A stretch of DNA of 64,000 bases from Agarilytica sp045430285. Its GTDB lineage: Bacteria; Pseudomonadota; Gammaproteobacteria; Pseudomonadales; Cellvibrionaceae. Within the stretch, counting starts at the first letter, position 1, and each line of letters begins with the position of its first letter. A model generated the notes under the pieces. The model did not search any database. It had not been told where the DNA came from and worked only from the letters and a program-made list of their open reading frames with translations. The DNA is taken from NCBI GenBank assembly GCA_045430285.1, contig JAILXV010000003.1, forward strand, positions 558,001-622,000, read 5' to 3'. Positions 18,792 to 28,132 of this stretch are shown here, one piece after another. Made by a program: the position numbers and the translations under genes.

Positions 18792-20000
18792 ATGTCAGCG
18801 TCAATTCCTCTGCCGCTATTTAATATTTTTACTCGGCTGCGTGAAGCGGGCATGGGGATCAGTACACGGGATTATCTGGATGCATTACATGCATTAGATA
18901 TCTATTCGGAACCGTTTAGTGGCGTACATCATTGCGATCGTCGTGCAGATGTTTCCATCGAGGACGAAACAGTTATAAGACGACGAAGCGAGTTAAGTTG
19001 GTTGTGCCAAACGCTCTGGGCACGCAACGAAAAAGAACGTGAATTAGTGCAACGTATCGTTACACGAGAAATAGGCTTGGCGCCCAGTCGATTGTCAATT
19101 GCATTAAAACAAAGCCTGGATTTATTAGAGCGTGTGGAAAACGAAGATGCGTGGGTGGACCCATCGGCATTTGCATCGTATTCACCTGATAATGAAGATG
19201 AGCAAAACGATGAGGATGCACGAAAATCACAAAATAGCGCAAGCATAAGTACCAAGCTGCAGCCCCATGTTGCTGCGGAAATCGTCAGCGAAAACGGAGA
19301 TCTTAGCTTGCCGGTTATACAGGCGCCACCCATAGAGGAAGACGGCCTATTTTCTATGGAAGAGGAAGAGATAATTTCACCTCTGTGGTTGCAAGCCCTA
19401 TGGCGCCGTTTCTTTGTATCGTCATGTTTTTTAGAAACAGAAGAAATCGACGTACCAAAAACAGTTGCAAGTGTCGCTAAGAATGGCGCGTTGACGGAGC
19501 CAGTGATGAAACGCCGTGCCGTAAATACAGTAAGCTTGGTCTTACTAATAGATGTGAATGCACCCATGCAATCATGGCAAACGTTCGAACATAGTTTGGT
19601 CCAATCGATAAGGACTAAGCGCAGCCGAATACAAGACATAGAAATTGCGTATTTCTCATTGGTCCCAGGAAATACACTGTTTCGCTCGAGAGCGCTTCGT
19701 GAGCCCGTGCAAATAGATAGTCTGTTTAGGGGAAAAACGGCCACGTCTGTATTTGTTTTTGGTGAGGCGGGGGCTATTTCGCGCAATATTTCACAGAAGA
19801 AAAAAGATAAATTTAACCAGTTCTTGACGAGTATGGGCCGAAAAGAGGTAAAAAACATCTTGTGGGTCAACCCCATGGCAGCATCGCGATGGAAAGGAAG
19901 TTACATGGAATGTATTAGCGGCCATCCGCGGTGCTATTCAATACCCCTTGATTCAGAATCACTTCTGAGAGGTATTGATTTACTTAGAGGGGCCCACTAG
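18792..20000 (+). CDS. CoxE/vWA-like partner of the MoxR ATPase
   Basis: A 402-residue protein. Residues 1-130 resemble the CoxE-like N-terminal region (LREAGMGISTRDYLDALHALD, then LSWLCQTLWARNEKERELV). Residues ~130-210 are acidic and low complexity. Residues ~245-402 resemble a vWA fold beginning LVLLIDVNAPMQSW. The metal-binding MIDAS would read DxSxS in an intact domain and is DVNAP here, so metal binding is probably weakened or lost. Later segments TATSVFVFGEAG and NILWVNPMAASRW fit the Rossmann-like sheet. It starts 4 nt after the MoxR stop, and its stop overlaps the next start by one base (TAGTG). Confidence 0.7.
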   Translation: MSASIPLPLFNIFTRLREAGMGISTRDYLDALHALDIYSEPFSGVHHCDRRADVSIEDETVIRRRSELSWLCQTLWARNEKERELVQRIVTREIGLAPSRLSIALKQSLDLLERVENEDAWVDPSAFASYSPDNEDEQNDEDARKSQNSASISTKLQPHVAAEIVSENGDLSLPVIQAPPIEEDGLFSMEEEEIISPLWLQALWRRFFVSSCFLETEEIDVPKTVASVAKNGALTEPVMKRRAVNTVSLVLLIDVNAPMQSWQTFEHSLVQSIRTKRSRIQDIEIAYFSLVPGNTLFRSRALREPVQIDSLFRGKTATSVFVFGEAGAISRNISQKKKDKFNQFLTSMGRKEVKNILWVNPMAASRWKGSYMECISGHPRCYSIPLDSESLLRGIDLLRGAH

Positions 20001-23000
20001 TGCTGCATGCCAGTCCAGAAAATGCATTGAGCGGGTATGCGGCGAGTCAGCTGATAGACGACTTCGCGCATTCGTATGGCCCAGCGGCAACACTGCTGAT
20101 TGCACACGCTGCGGTGGCCGAAACATTGCGCGCTGACCTGGTAGCGCTAATGCGCAAAAACTTTATTGTAGGGCCACTAAAGAAAAACGCTAGCCTAGAC
20201 GCTGACGTGCTTTATGGTCCGCTCACAGATAATCTAGGTGGTGGATACTTTAATATCGACGGTGAGATTCGTCGCCAGTTAATAATGTTGTTGAATGCGT
20301 GGGGCGCGCGTCGAATCGAAAGTGATTTGCGGTCTAAACATGTTGCAAAATTTATACGTTCATATGTTGCCCACAAATCAAAACGGATTTCGGATGATCT
20401 GGAATACAAAGCTTTTCTAAATAAAATCCACTGGAGTGCAGTGGCATTTGACACGCCAGAGGTGGCCGTTAACTCGCTATTTCGTAATATGGTACCGGCG
20501 ATAAGAGATCTGGAAAAAGGAAACGCGCAAGTCCGCTTCAGCGGATTGCTTAAGGTACTAGCGCTGCCCATGCCCGCGTATTTTGATGAGCTCAACTTTG
20601 CTGAGACAGTGGATATTCTGTCGCACGCAGAGGACGAGCAACATTATCAAAAAGCGCGCTCCCTCATTGAACATATTCAAGATCAGACGCTTTCGTCGCA
20701 AAGTGTGAGCTTGCCCAAGCCGCGAGAGGTACTTGAAAAGTATCGATCCCGTCTGGACGAAGTAAAAGACTATGTCGCGATTAACGACGGACATAAAAAT
20801 CATAATGCTTTCAGCGCGCAATGCACAAGTGAGCCAATGGGGGTGTCTTCACCACCGTATGAACGCGAACAAAGACCTATTTCTGGGCGAAAAAACCAGG
20901 CTATACATCGGTCTGTTAGAGACAACGATATCGCTCAAGTAAAAAAAATCCTCGCTGATGATATTGGGCAATTAAATGCCCGAGGAAAATACGGCCGTAG
21001 TGCGGTCCATCTTGCTGCGGGTTGGGGACATTTGGCGCTACTGCGTGAGCTATTGGCGTCTGGCGGAGAGGTTAACAAAAAAGACGATGATGGTGCTTAC
21101 CCGTTATGGCTGGCTGCCCATTGTGGCCATAGCGCGTCAGTAAAAGAATTACTTAATCATGGTGCTGAAGTAAATGCAGGTGGATTCAATGGCGTTTCCC
21201 CAATATCTGTGGCGACGTACAACGGTTACGAAGATATTGTGCAGCTATTATTAAGTAATGGCGCAGATGTTGATCAAGCAGATGATTTTGGAATCAGCGC
21301 GCTGGAAAACGCGGCGCGAACGGGCCGAAAAAAAATATTTGATCTTTTATTTCAGCAATCAAAAAATATCTTCGGAAATGGCAATAATGGACAAACATTA
21401 TTACAGGCAGGGTGCTTTGGTGGATGTATCTCCATTGTCAAAATATTGCTTAAACATAACTTCGATATTGGTCAGCCAGACTCAACGGGGTGGACGCCGC
21501 TACGAGCGGCGACTTATGGTGGCCATGCAGATATCGTAGCGTTGTTGTTAGAGCTTGGCGCCAATCCGCATTCTGTTAATAGATCTTGGACATTGGTTCA
21601 TTTGTGTAGCCAACAAAAAAACACATTGTTTTTGCCTTTAGTCGGTGACCATGCCCGCACGATCAAGTGTTTGCGAGAATACGGGGCTGAAATAGAAATA
21701 CCATTACCTTCGGGTGATATGCCTCTACATATCGCTGTACATCACAACGCGATCGACGTGTTGTTAACACTGCTCGATTTCCCCGAAATAGACCTTAATA
21801 GAAAAAATGGTCAGGGTTTGTCGCCCCTAATGCTTGCCGTATCTACTAATGCCGCAGAGGCAGTGGCGGCGCTATTGGCACGCCCCAATGTAGATACTGC
21901 AAGCTTAAATAATAGAAAAGATATACTTGATCTTGCGATAGATCGGCTTTCTATAATCGATGGAAAATGTGCCGAACTAGACATGTTTTCTTCACTAATT
22001 TCTGATGAGCGAATTGATTTTAACCGAGGGGACCCACCAGCATTGTGGGAGCTCGCAAAGGCGTCGCAGAAAATTGGGAATTACGATGTTTTTGATATGG
22101 TCTGCGATCATCCGAAAACGATCCTGGACTGGAAAAATAAAAATGGTGAGCAGCTGCTTCACCAGGCGGCCGCCCTTGGTCAATATGATATTGTCGTAAA
22201 ACTGCTGAAAAAAAATGTCGGTATTGATGAGTTAGATGCTTCAGGCGAAAGCCCTTTGTATAAATCCGTCGTTGCACAAAAAGAGATGATCACGAAATAC
22301 CTTCTTGAAGCCGGTGCTTCAACAAACATTACATCATTAAAGACTAACTTTTCGATATTGGAGGCGGCAGTAAAAGCAAACGATTACATGGGGCTGTTAC
22401 GGTTAATTGAGGCCGGCGTAGATATTAATGTGTGTAACCCTCGGTCAGGTTCTTTATTACATATAGCCGCAAAATCGGCAGGTGAAACAATATGTGAATT
22501 ACTTATCAAGCAGGGTTTAGCTATAGAGGGCGTCGATTTATATGGTATGCGTCCGTTATTGTATGCAATACAGTCTGGTGATACTAAAAAAATAGATATG
22601 TTTATTCGTGCGGATGCGGATAAATCGGCCAGCAATGACGATGGCTGGGGAGCCCTGCATTTTGCTGCTCAAAACAATTTACTTGAGCTAACAAAAGGTC
22701 TTTTAAGAGATGGTGTAGATAAAGAAAGGACCACACGTCGACCACAAAAAACACCCTTACAAATCGCTGTTGAAGCAGAGGCGAAAGACGCGGTCGAGGT
22801 TCTAATTACCTTCAATGCCGATCTAAACCGGTCCACAGATGATTGTCCGCCGCCAGCGATATTGGCGATTAAATATGGTCATTACGCATTAGCTCTACGT
22901 TTGATTCACCTTGGTGCTGACGTCAATATTGTGGATCCTATATCACAGCGTACAAGCTTTGATACATTGAATACTCGTGCGATAAAGCGGATTCAAGATG

Positions 23001-23806
23001 GCGAGAAAGAAAGTGACATTGAGCACAGGTTACGCACGCGTTTATGTAAAGGGACAGTCCTATTCAAGAATCGGAATGAAATACACGAAGACATTCCTTT
23101 AGACGCTTCGCGTAGCAAAAGCTGCACCCGATGGAATACAGCGCTTCTTCAAAACCTCCATGCCCACGACGTAGATGATCCGGTGGGAGACCCATGGACG
23201 ATGATACCTGTTGATCAAAAGCAAGAGCTTATTAATCTGCACGACCTTTCTTCAGATGATAACCCGTGGGAATCTGATCAGGTGCAGATTGCGTGGCGCT
23301 ATTTGCCATTCTATCGATCTACCGTGCTGTTAAGGGTAAGGCATACGGAATGGAGGGGGGGCAATAGCGCGTGCTATTACTTAGTACCGCGTTCTGCGAA
23401 AGCACTGAACCTGAATGTCGGCAGCCAGGTTATTCATCACGTGAACGCTATTGAAAAATTGAGGCTGACGCGTAGCAATGTATGTGACTATCTTAGATTT
23501 TTTAATTTCTTTGTGCGTCATTCGGAGCACCCGTATTACCTGGTGGACGCCGCGTCGGATCCTGGGCTCAATAGTATTGAGGATGGATCACTACGTGAAG
23601 CAATAAAGGCGGGTTTGAAACCTCTACGAATCATTTACAACGGTGAAGTGGAAAGCGGTGGTTTCGCGCTTGTAGGTACGTTAATTCATGGCGAGTATCT
23701 GGTAAAAGCGACCTTTGACGTGTCATCAAATGGTACTGTTCGTATGGCCGAACATGTAACGACAATGTCGGCATTAAATGGCCTGGCAAACTTACCGATA
23801 ATATAG
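20000..23806 (+). CDS. large ankyrin-repeat protein of the MoxR-vWA system with unknown C-terminal domain
   Basis: A 1268-residue protein starting at GTG 20000, overlapping the vWA stop. Residues ~50-100 (LMRKNFIVGPLKKNAS, then GGGYFNIDGEIRRQLIMLL) resemble the winged-helix-like segment of vWA-MoxR-associated proteins. Residues ~296-990 hold about 20 ankyrin repeats with clear cores such as GRSAVHLAAGWGHLALLREL, GWTPLRAATYGGHADIVALL and GWGALHFAAQNNLLELTKGL. The last ~270 residues form a globular region that I do not recognise (motifs DPWTMIPVDQ, IAWRYLPFYRSTVLLRVRHTEW, YYLVDAASDPG). By position this should be the sensor or effector end of the system. The ankyrins suggest binding to a protein partner. 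No enzymatic motif is evident. Confidence 0.75.
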   Translation: MLHASPENALSGYAASQLIDDFAHSYGPAATLLIAHAAVAETLRADLVALMRKNFIVGPLKKNASLDADVLYGPLTDNLGGGYFNIDGEIRRQLIMLLNAWGARRIESDLRSKHVAKFIRSYVAHKSKRISDDLEYKAFLNKIHWSAVAFDTPEVAVNSLFRNMVPAIRDLEKGNAQVRFSGLLKVLALPMPAYFDELNFAETVDILSHAEDEQHYQKARSLIEHIQDQTLSSQSVSLPKPREVLEKYRSRLDEVKDYVAINDGHKNHNAFSAQCTSEPMGVSSPPYEREQRPISGRKNQAIHRSVRDNDIAQVKKILADDIGQLNARGKYGRSAVHLAAGWGHLALLRELLASGGEVNKKDDDGAYPLWLAAHCGHSASVKELLNHGAEVNAGGFNGVSPISVATYNGYEDIVQLLLSNGADVDQADDFGISALENAARTGRKKIFDLLFQQSKNIFGNGNNGQTLLQAGCFGGCISIVKILLKHNFDIGQPDSTGWTPLRAATYGGHADIVALLLELGANPHSVNRSWTLVHLCSQQKNTLFLPLVGDHARTIKCLREYGAEIEIPLPSGDMPLHIAVHHNAIDVLLTLLDFPEIDLNRKNGQGLSPLMLAVSTNAAEAVAALLARPNVDTASLNNRKDILDLAIDRLSIIDGKCAELDMFSSLISDERIDFNRGDPPALWELAKASQKIGNYDVFDMVCDHPKTILDWKNKNGEQLLHQAAALGQYDIVVKLLKKNVGIDELDASGESPLYKSVVAQKEMITKYLLEAGASTNITSLKTNFSILEAAVKANDYMGLLRLIEAGVDINVCNPRSGSLLHIAAKSAGETICELLIKQGLAIEGVDLYGMRPLLYAIQSGDTKKIDMFIRADADKSASNDDGWGALHFAAQNNLLELTKGLLRDGVDKERTTRRPQKTPLQIAVEAEAKDAVEVLITFNADLNRSTDDCPPPAILAIKYGHYALALRLIHLGADVNIVDPISQRTSFDTLNTRAIKRIQDGEKESDIEHRLRTRLCKGTVLFKNRNEIHEDIPLDASRSKSCTRWNTALLQNLHAHDVDDPVGDPWTMIPVDQKQELINLHDLSSDDNPWESDQVQIAWRYLPFYRSTVLLRVRHTEWRGGNSACYYLVPRSAKALNLNVGSQVIHHVNAIEKLRLTRSNVCDYLRFFNFFVRHSEHPYYLVDAASDPGLNSIEDGSLREAIKAGLKPLRIIYNGEVESGGFALVGTLIHGEYLVKATFDVSSNGTVRMAEHVTTMSALNGLANLPII

Positions 23807-23814
23807 AGAAGTGT

Positions 23815-24567
23815 TTAGGGCAATATTGGTTTTTCCTCTAAAAAATCTTCAATGGCGGTAATATCCATTTTCTGAGGCATAACAATTTCTTTAGGCCCAG
23901 CTTTAGATCGCCAGAATGCTAATATCTGTGGAAATTGGTTAAATTCCAGACCGGATTCAGAAACGATTCTTCTGTCAAGTGGACATAATCGAATGTCTAC
24001 GAGCAATTTTTGTAAGTCGGTATAAGCGCTACTTGATCGACACTCAAAAAATCGTTTTGCCAACACGCTTGGCATGTCAGACCCAAATAATCTCACTGCG
24101 CCAATTTGAAGGTCCATGAGTTTTGCCAGTGCCGCGCGAGATTTTTCAGCTTTATCACCTTGGGAAATACGGCACACATAAATACTGCGTAGTAATCTAT
24201 GCAGTTCTATTTGATGCATGTTGGGTAAATATATCAGCGTGCCAGAACGCATCGTATTCACGCGTTCCATAGTTATGCACTGCGCGCAAAATATGCACGC
24301 TGTGGCCATTGTATCCAACTGCCAATCTTTTCCCTGAAAAGCCAAAACCTCTTGGTATTTGGCGGACTCGAACCCACAAAACTGACAGCAATTAAAATCT
24401 CTTTGTAGAACAGATGTGTAGATGTGCTTTGCGTGAGATTTATTAGGAACAACTGACCAAAACGGAATTTCAGGGGCAGAAGGATTAGATACTCCGAGTG
24501 AAATCGGGAGTGACTTAGACAGCGGGCCGAAAGATCTGTGTTGCATGTCCGTATTACTCATATGCAT
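23815..24567 (-). CDS. IcmJ/DotN-like zinc-ribbon protein, orphan
   Basis: A 250-residue protein. The diagnostic region is RDFNCCQFCGFESAKYQEVL (residues ~70-90), followed by TACIFCAQC and SGTLIYLPNMHQIELHRLLRSI. The four cysteines of a zinc site and the LIYLPE-type segment followed by an Asn/His-rich helix are the pattern I recall for IcmJ/DotN of type IVB secretion systems. No other secretion gene is in the window, so a secretion role is doubtful here. It ends 8 nt from the convergent ankyrin gene of the MoxR-vWA operon. Start ATG 24567 or 24561 are equally possible. Confidence 0.6.
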   Translation of the reverse strand: MHMSNTDMQHRSFGPLSKSLPISLGVSNPSAPEIPFWSVVPNKSHAKHIYTSVLQRDFNCCQFCGFESAKYQEVLAFQGKDWQLDTMATACIFCAQCITMERVNTMRSGTLIYLPNMHQIELHRLLRSIYVCRISQGDKAEKSRAALAKLMDLQIGAVRLFGSDMPSVLAKRFFECRSSSAYTDLQKLLVDIRLCPLDRRIVSESGLEFNQFPQILAFWRSKAGPKEIVMPQKMDITAIEDFLEEKPILP

Positions 24568-24653
24568 CTACTCGCCAACATTACGTAGAAGGAAATACTA
24601 ATGGATCTGCAAAGGTAAGAAAAGCGTATAGTGGAAATGAAAAATGCGTGGGT

Positions 24654-25070
24654 CTATATCGAGGTGTCTGGCCGCTTGATCGCCTTAAAAATATCTCGCC
24701 AAGTGATGATTCCCACGGGTTTTCCTGCGGCGTCGAGCACAGGAATACACGAAACATTATATTGGTTAAATATTTCGATCAGGTCGTAAAACCCGAGATC
24801 TTCTGTCGCCGTAATCGGGTGCCTAGTCATTATCTGATGGGCTTTTTTATTGAGCGTCGCCGCATCATGAGAGGTTTCTGCATCCGTACCGATATGAGGG
24901 CTTAGCGCCTTGAGCAGGTCGCGATCCGAAATAACCCCTTGTAACTTGCCTACATTAACAACCAAAAGGTGATGAAAATTATGCGTCTCAAATAATCCTT
25001 TGACCAAGGCTAGGGTATCATCCATTTCAATAGACACAACGGGTTTTGTGATAAGTTTTTCTATGCTCAC
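24654..25070 (-). CDS. two-CBS-domain protein
   Basis: A 138-residue protein consisting of a tandem CBS (Bateman) pair. The first unit runs from MSIEKLITKPVVSIEMDDTL to LQGVISDRDLLKAL, and the second from IMTRHPITATEDLG to PVGIITWRDIFKAI. CBS pairs bind adenine nucleotides and regulate partner proteins. The GTG start at 25070 is one base from the stop of the upstream GGDEF-EAL gene (TAA C GTG), so translation is probably coupled and the two proteins may act together. Confidence 0.85.
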   Translation of the reverse strand: MSIEKLITKPVVSIEMDDTLALVKGLFETHNFHHLLVVNVGKLQGVISDRDLLKALSPHIGTDAETSHDAATLNKKAHQIMTRHPITATEDLGFYDLIEIFNQYNVSCIPVLDAAGKPVGIITWRDIFKAIKRPDTSI

Positions 25071-25071
25071 G

Positions 25072-26679
25072 TTAACTGTTTCCCAAAGGCGAAGCGTTGT
25101 TTAAATCCCATTTCTTCAATAGGTGAGGGAATTCTTGGGCTGGTAATGGCTTGCTATAATAGTAGCCTTGTATTATATCGCAGCCAAGCATCTTTAATTC
25201 CGTGCAGGTATCTTCTTCCTCGACGCCTTCGGCGATCACCTTCATTCCCAAATTGTGCCCAAGTTCTATTATGGAGTTTGTAATTACCGCGTGTCGTTCA
25301 TTTGAAAGCATATCGGCGACAAAGCAACGATCTATTTTTAAAAAACTGACGGGAAGCCTGCTCAAATAAGATAGCGAGGTATAGCCTGTGCCAAAGTCGT
25401 CGATAGAAATACTAAATCCCGCCGTGTGTAATTCGTTCAAAATATCTTCTGCGAGCTCGGGGTTGGCGATGACTGCGCTTTCGGTTATTTCGAGCTCAAT
25501 AAATTCGGGAGCTAGGTCGGCTTGTTCAATTAATGAAAGGATACGCCGTGGAAATGTAGAATCATGTAAAAGGCGTGCTGATATATTAACAGCCACTTTT
25601 AAAGGTGATTGCGCAATCTGCCACTGCTTGGCTTGAGCGAAAGCCTTTACTAAGGTCATATCGGTAAATGGACGAATCAAACCCGTTTTTTCGACACAGG
25701 GGATAAAGGAATCTGGATAAACTAGCCCTCGTTCCCAATGGTTCCAGCGTACTAATGCCTCGACGCCGCATATCGTTTCTGCCTGAAGTTCTACCTTGGA
25801 TTGGTAATGCAGAAAAAACGTATCGTCACTCAAAGAAGTGCGAATATCGTTGACTAATGTCAGCCGGTTTAGCGTATGCTTGTCGTTACTTTCTTTATAT
25901 ACAGATACCTCATCTTTTTGTTGTTTTGCTACACGTAAAGCAACATCGGCACGTTGAATAAGAACATTTGATTCGTTGCCGTGGTTTGGGTATGCCGCTA
26001 CGCCCATCGTAATTTCAATACTAATAAGTGAGCCATTTACAGAGAACGGCTCTTCTATTTCAAGGCTCAGTTTTCGGGTTACCTCTAACGCGTATTCGAG
26101 GGATGCTTTTGGCAGAATAATGAGGAACTCGTCGCTCGCCACCCTCGCAATGCTGTCGGACTTGCGTATCGCGCTTGTAAGTCGATGGGCTAGGCCTTTG
26201 ATAATTTGATCACCGCTCGAGTGACCCAGTGTGTCGTTCACTTGTTGCAATTGATTGATATCAAGCAAGATAAGCACGATATCGTGAGATTCACGTTTTG
26301 CTATTTCGATAGAGTATGCCAATCGATCTTTTATGAGCGCCCTGTTGGGTAGGCCGGTGAGTAAATCATAGTGCAGAGCGACCTTTAACTGCTGCTCTGT
26401 TTTGGCACGCCTTATAATTTGCCTAGCCATGGGTTTGACGACGCCAAAATATAGCAAGGGAAATAAGGTGAAAATAAGCATTAACCCATCGATGAAAGCA
26501 TTTTCGACGGGTGATAGCGTCGAATAACGGTCGATAGCCAGCATTAACCCGATTTCTACGACAAGCACGGTGAGGGTTAATATAACAACAAGGTATATAG
26601 TGGCGCGAATCTCTGAGTTTATAGGCTCTCTATTCGTGTCCTCCGCTGCAGAGTTTCCATTTTCGCTATGTTCTGACAC
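25072..26679 (-). CDS. membrane GGDEF-EAL cyclic-di-GMP protein with degenerate GGDEF
   Basis: A 535-residue protein. Two transmembrane helices span residues ~28-48 and ~64-84 with a short extracytoplasmic loop. A GGDEF domain follows (LLTGLPNRALIKDRL, and DELGHSSGD-like NDTLGHSSGDQII), but the catalytic motif reads RVASDEF instead of R.GGDEF, so cyclase activity is probably lost. The EAL domain looks intact: CGVEALVRW, NISARLL, LEITESAV, DDFGTGYTSLSYL and AEGVEEE. It is therefore expected to be a c-di-GMP phosphodiesterase, perhaps with the degenerate GGDEF as a nucleotide-sensing switch. It is coupled to a CBS protein, another nucleotide sensor. Confidence 0.88.
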   Translation of the reverse strand: MSEHSENGNSAAEDTNREPINSEIRATIYLVVILTLTVLVVEIGLMLAIDRYSTLSPVENAFIDGLMLIFTLFPLLYFGVVKPMARQIIRRAKTEQQLKVALHYDLLTGLPNRALIKDRLAYSIEIAKRESHDIVLILLDINQLQQVNDTLGHSSGDQIIKGLAHRLTSAIRKSDSIARVASDEFLIILPKASLEYALEVTRKLSLEIEEPFSVNGSLISIEITMGVAAYPNHGNESNVLIQRADVALRVAKQQKDEVSVYKESNDKHTLNRLTLVNDIRTSLSDDTFFLHYQSKVELQAETICGVEALVRWNHWERGLVYPDSFIPCVEKTGLIRPFTDMTLVKAFAQAKQWQIAQSPLKVAVNISARLLHDSTFPRRILSLIEQADLAPEFIELEITESAVIANPELAEDILNELHTAGFSISIDDFGTGYTSLSYLSRLPVSFLKIDRCFVADMLSNERHAVITNSIIELGHNLGMKVIAEGVEEEDTCTELKMLGCDIIQGYYYSKPLPAQEFPHLLKKWDLNNASPLGNS

Positions 26680-26904
26680 GACCTGGCCTTAAATATGAGT
26701 AGGGTTTTTATTAGCGTAGATCAATGTGTGAAAAATGAGAAATAGCGCTAAGCTTCATAGTGGCTTAGTTTGTGTATTTTCCAATACGATTTTATACGAT
26801 AGATGTGCAATCTTGTGGACTATTTATAAAAGTATATATCGATTAGACTATCGAGGATGGCAGTATATTTTGAGTAAACGTTTTCCCTAGGTTCGAGAAA
26901 ACAC

Positions 26905-27975
26905 ATGTCAGAGGTATCCAATATTTTTTTTGAGGCAGATCAATACCTGGTTGATATCAACGAGGTTGTGAGCTTACTTGCGCCGTCCATAGCTTCTGGT
27001 CTTGATCTTAAAAATTTGTTGTCATCTATTGGCCTAGCATCGAATATTTTGGATAACCCTTTAGGAAAAATAAACATAGACGATTGCTGGCGTATTTTTA
27101 ATGCACAATCTAATTTTTTAGAAGAAGAATCCCATTTATTATCTCAGAGACCTCTGCCAAGGGGCTCAACCCGATTGGTGTTTAACAATCTATTACACTG
27201 CAAATCCTTGGAAGAAGGTTTAGAGGTATTAGCGGATACCTATAATGTGATCCATGGAGGGGATTTTAATCGTGTAAGGAAGCGTGGAAACACGATTCGA
27301 CTTATTGTTGATGATCGTAAGTTTCATTACGCGGGTAGACCACAATATTTTGCTATTGAATACGCTTTGCTAAAAGCACATTGCGTGCTTTGTTTTTTGG
27401 CAAAAAAACCACTTCGTCTTATGAATATAGGTACATTACGACCTACGTTGCCTTCTTATAATCATCATTTAAATTTATTTTTTACCAAAATTTACTTGTC
27501 TCAACGTGTTTACGAACTTGTTTATGATATTGGACAAAGTGAAAGCGTATTTCATGGGGATAAGACGATTGATGTAAATGGCAATTTGTTTGGGTACTAT
27601 ATGTCGCTTCATAGTTCATGTGGGCAGTGCGACGTGTCAGCCTTGGACGAAGGTACGCCGGCGGCCGTAAAAGCGGTATTGCATGAATGCTTCGCTCGTC
27701 ATATGCCGTATGATCAAGCCAGCGTTGCTGAGACGTTTCATATCAGCGTCGCGACTTTAAGGCGGCGTTTAAAAAATGAAGGAACAACTTTTCGCATATT
27801 GATGGAGCAGGTTAACGCAGAATTAGCGGTGAACGTGCTTTGTGAACTTAAGTCCAGTGAGAAAACAGCAGAAAAACTGGGGTACTGTGATGTACGAAGT
27901 TTTAAGCGAGCGTTTCGTCGCTGGCATGGTGTGAGTCCAGCGGTCTACCTGAGTAGCCATCGCAGGCCATTGTAA
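26905..27975 (+). CDS. AraC-family transcriptional regulator with Arabinose_bd-type N-terminus
   Basis: A 356-residue regulator. The N-terminal ~240 residues match the ligand-binding domain seen in OruR/ArgR-like AraC proteins (RPLPRGSTRLVFNNLLHCKSLEEGL, then FAIEYALLKAHCVLCFL). The C-terminal HTH_18 domain reads VAETFHISVATLRRRLKNEG and the second helix-turn-helix AEKLGYCDVRSFKRAFRRWHGVSP. It lies just upstream of, and parallel to, a TonB-dependent receptor and an exported hydrolase, so it most likely controls their expression in response to a small lipid, fatty acid or related ligand (inference). Confidence 0.9.
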   Translation: MSEVSNIFFEADQYLVDINEVVSLLAPSIASGLDLKNLLSSIGLASNILDNPLGKINIDDCWRIFNAQSNFLEEESHLLSQRPLPRGSTRLVFNNLLHCKSLEEGLEVLADTYNVIHGGDFNRVRKRGNTIRLIVDDRKFHYAGRPQYFAIEYALLKAHCVLCFLAKKPLRLMNIGTLRPTLPSYNHHLNLFFTKIYLSQRVYELVYDIGQSESVFHGDKTIDVNGNLFGYYMSLHSSCGQCDVSALDEGTPAAVKAVLHECFARHMPYDQASVAETFHISVATLRRRLKNEGTTFRILMEQVNAELAVNVLCELKSSEKTAEKLGYCDVRSFKRAFRRWHGVSPAVYLSSHRRPL

Positions 27976-27984
27976 TCTCCCTTG

Positions 27985-28012
27985 TTTCGCTCACGGTACT
28001 ACGTGAGCGAAA
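27985..28012. terminator. 11-bp hairpin after the AraC gene
   Basis: TTTCGCTCACG / CGTGAGCGAAA is a perfect 11-bp inverted repeat with a six-base loop, starting about 10 nt after the AraC regulator stop. On the + strand it is not followed by a T-run, so it is a weak intrinsic terminator at best, or an RNA-stabilising or attenuating structure ahead of the TonB receptor gene. Confidence 0.5.
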
Positions 28013-28132
28013 ATGACCCCTTCCACTTGATCATATGTGTCATATCGAGAATCTCGGTGTCGTCATATAGTGGATTCTGATGAGAGCGCACACATACGCG
28101 CCATGCTCAGACAAGTAGAACTGGAGTCAGAA

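Noticed and set aside
18929..19876. 315-codon open frame on the minus strand opposite the vWA-like gene
   Set aside because: Low-complexity Ser-rich translation with no domain, lying wholly inside a coupled operon gene.
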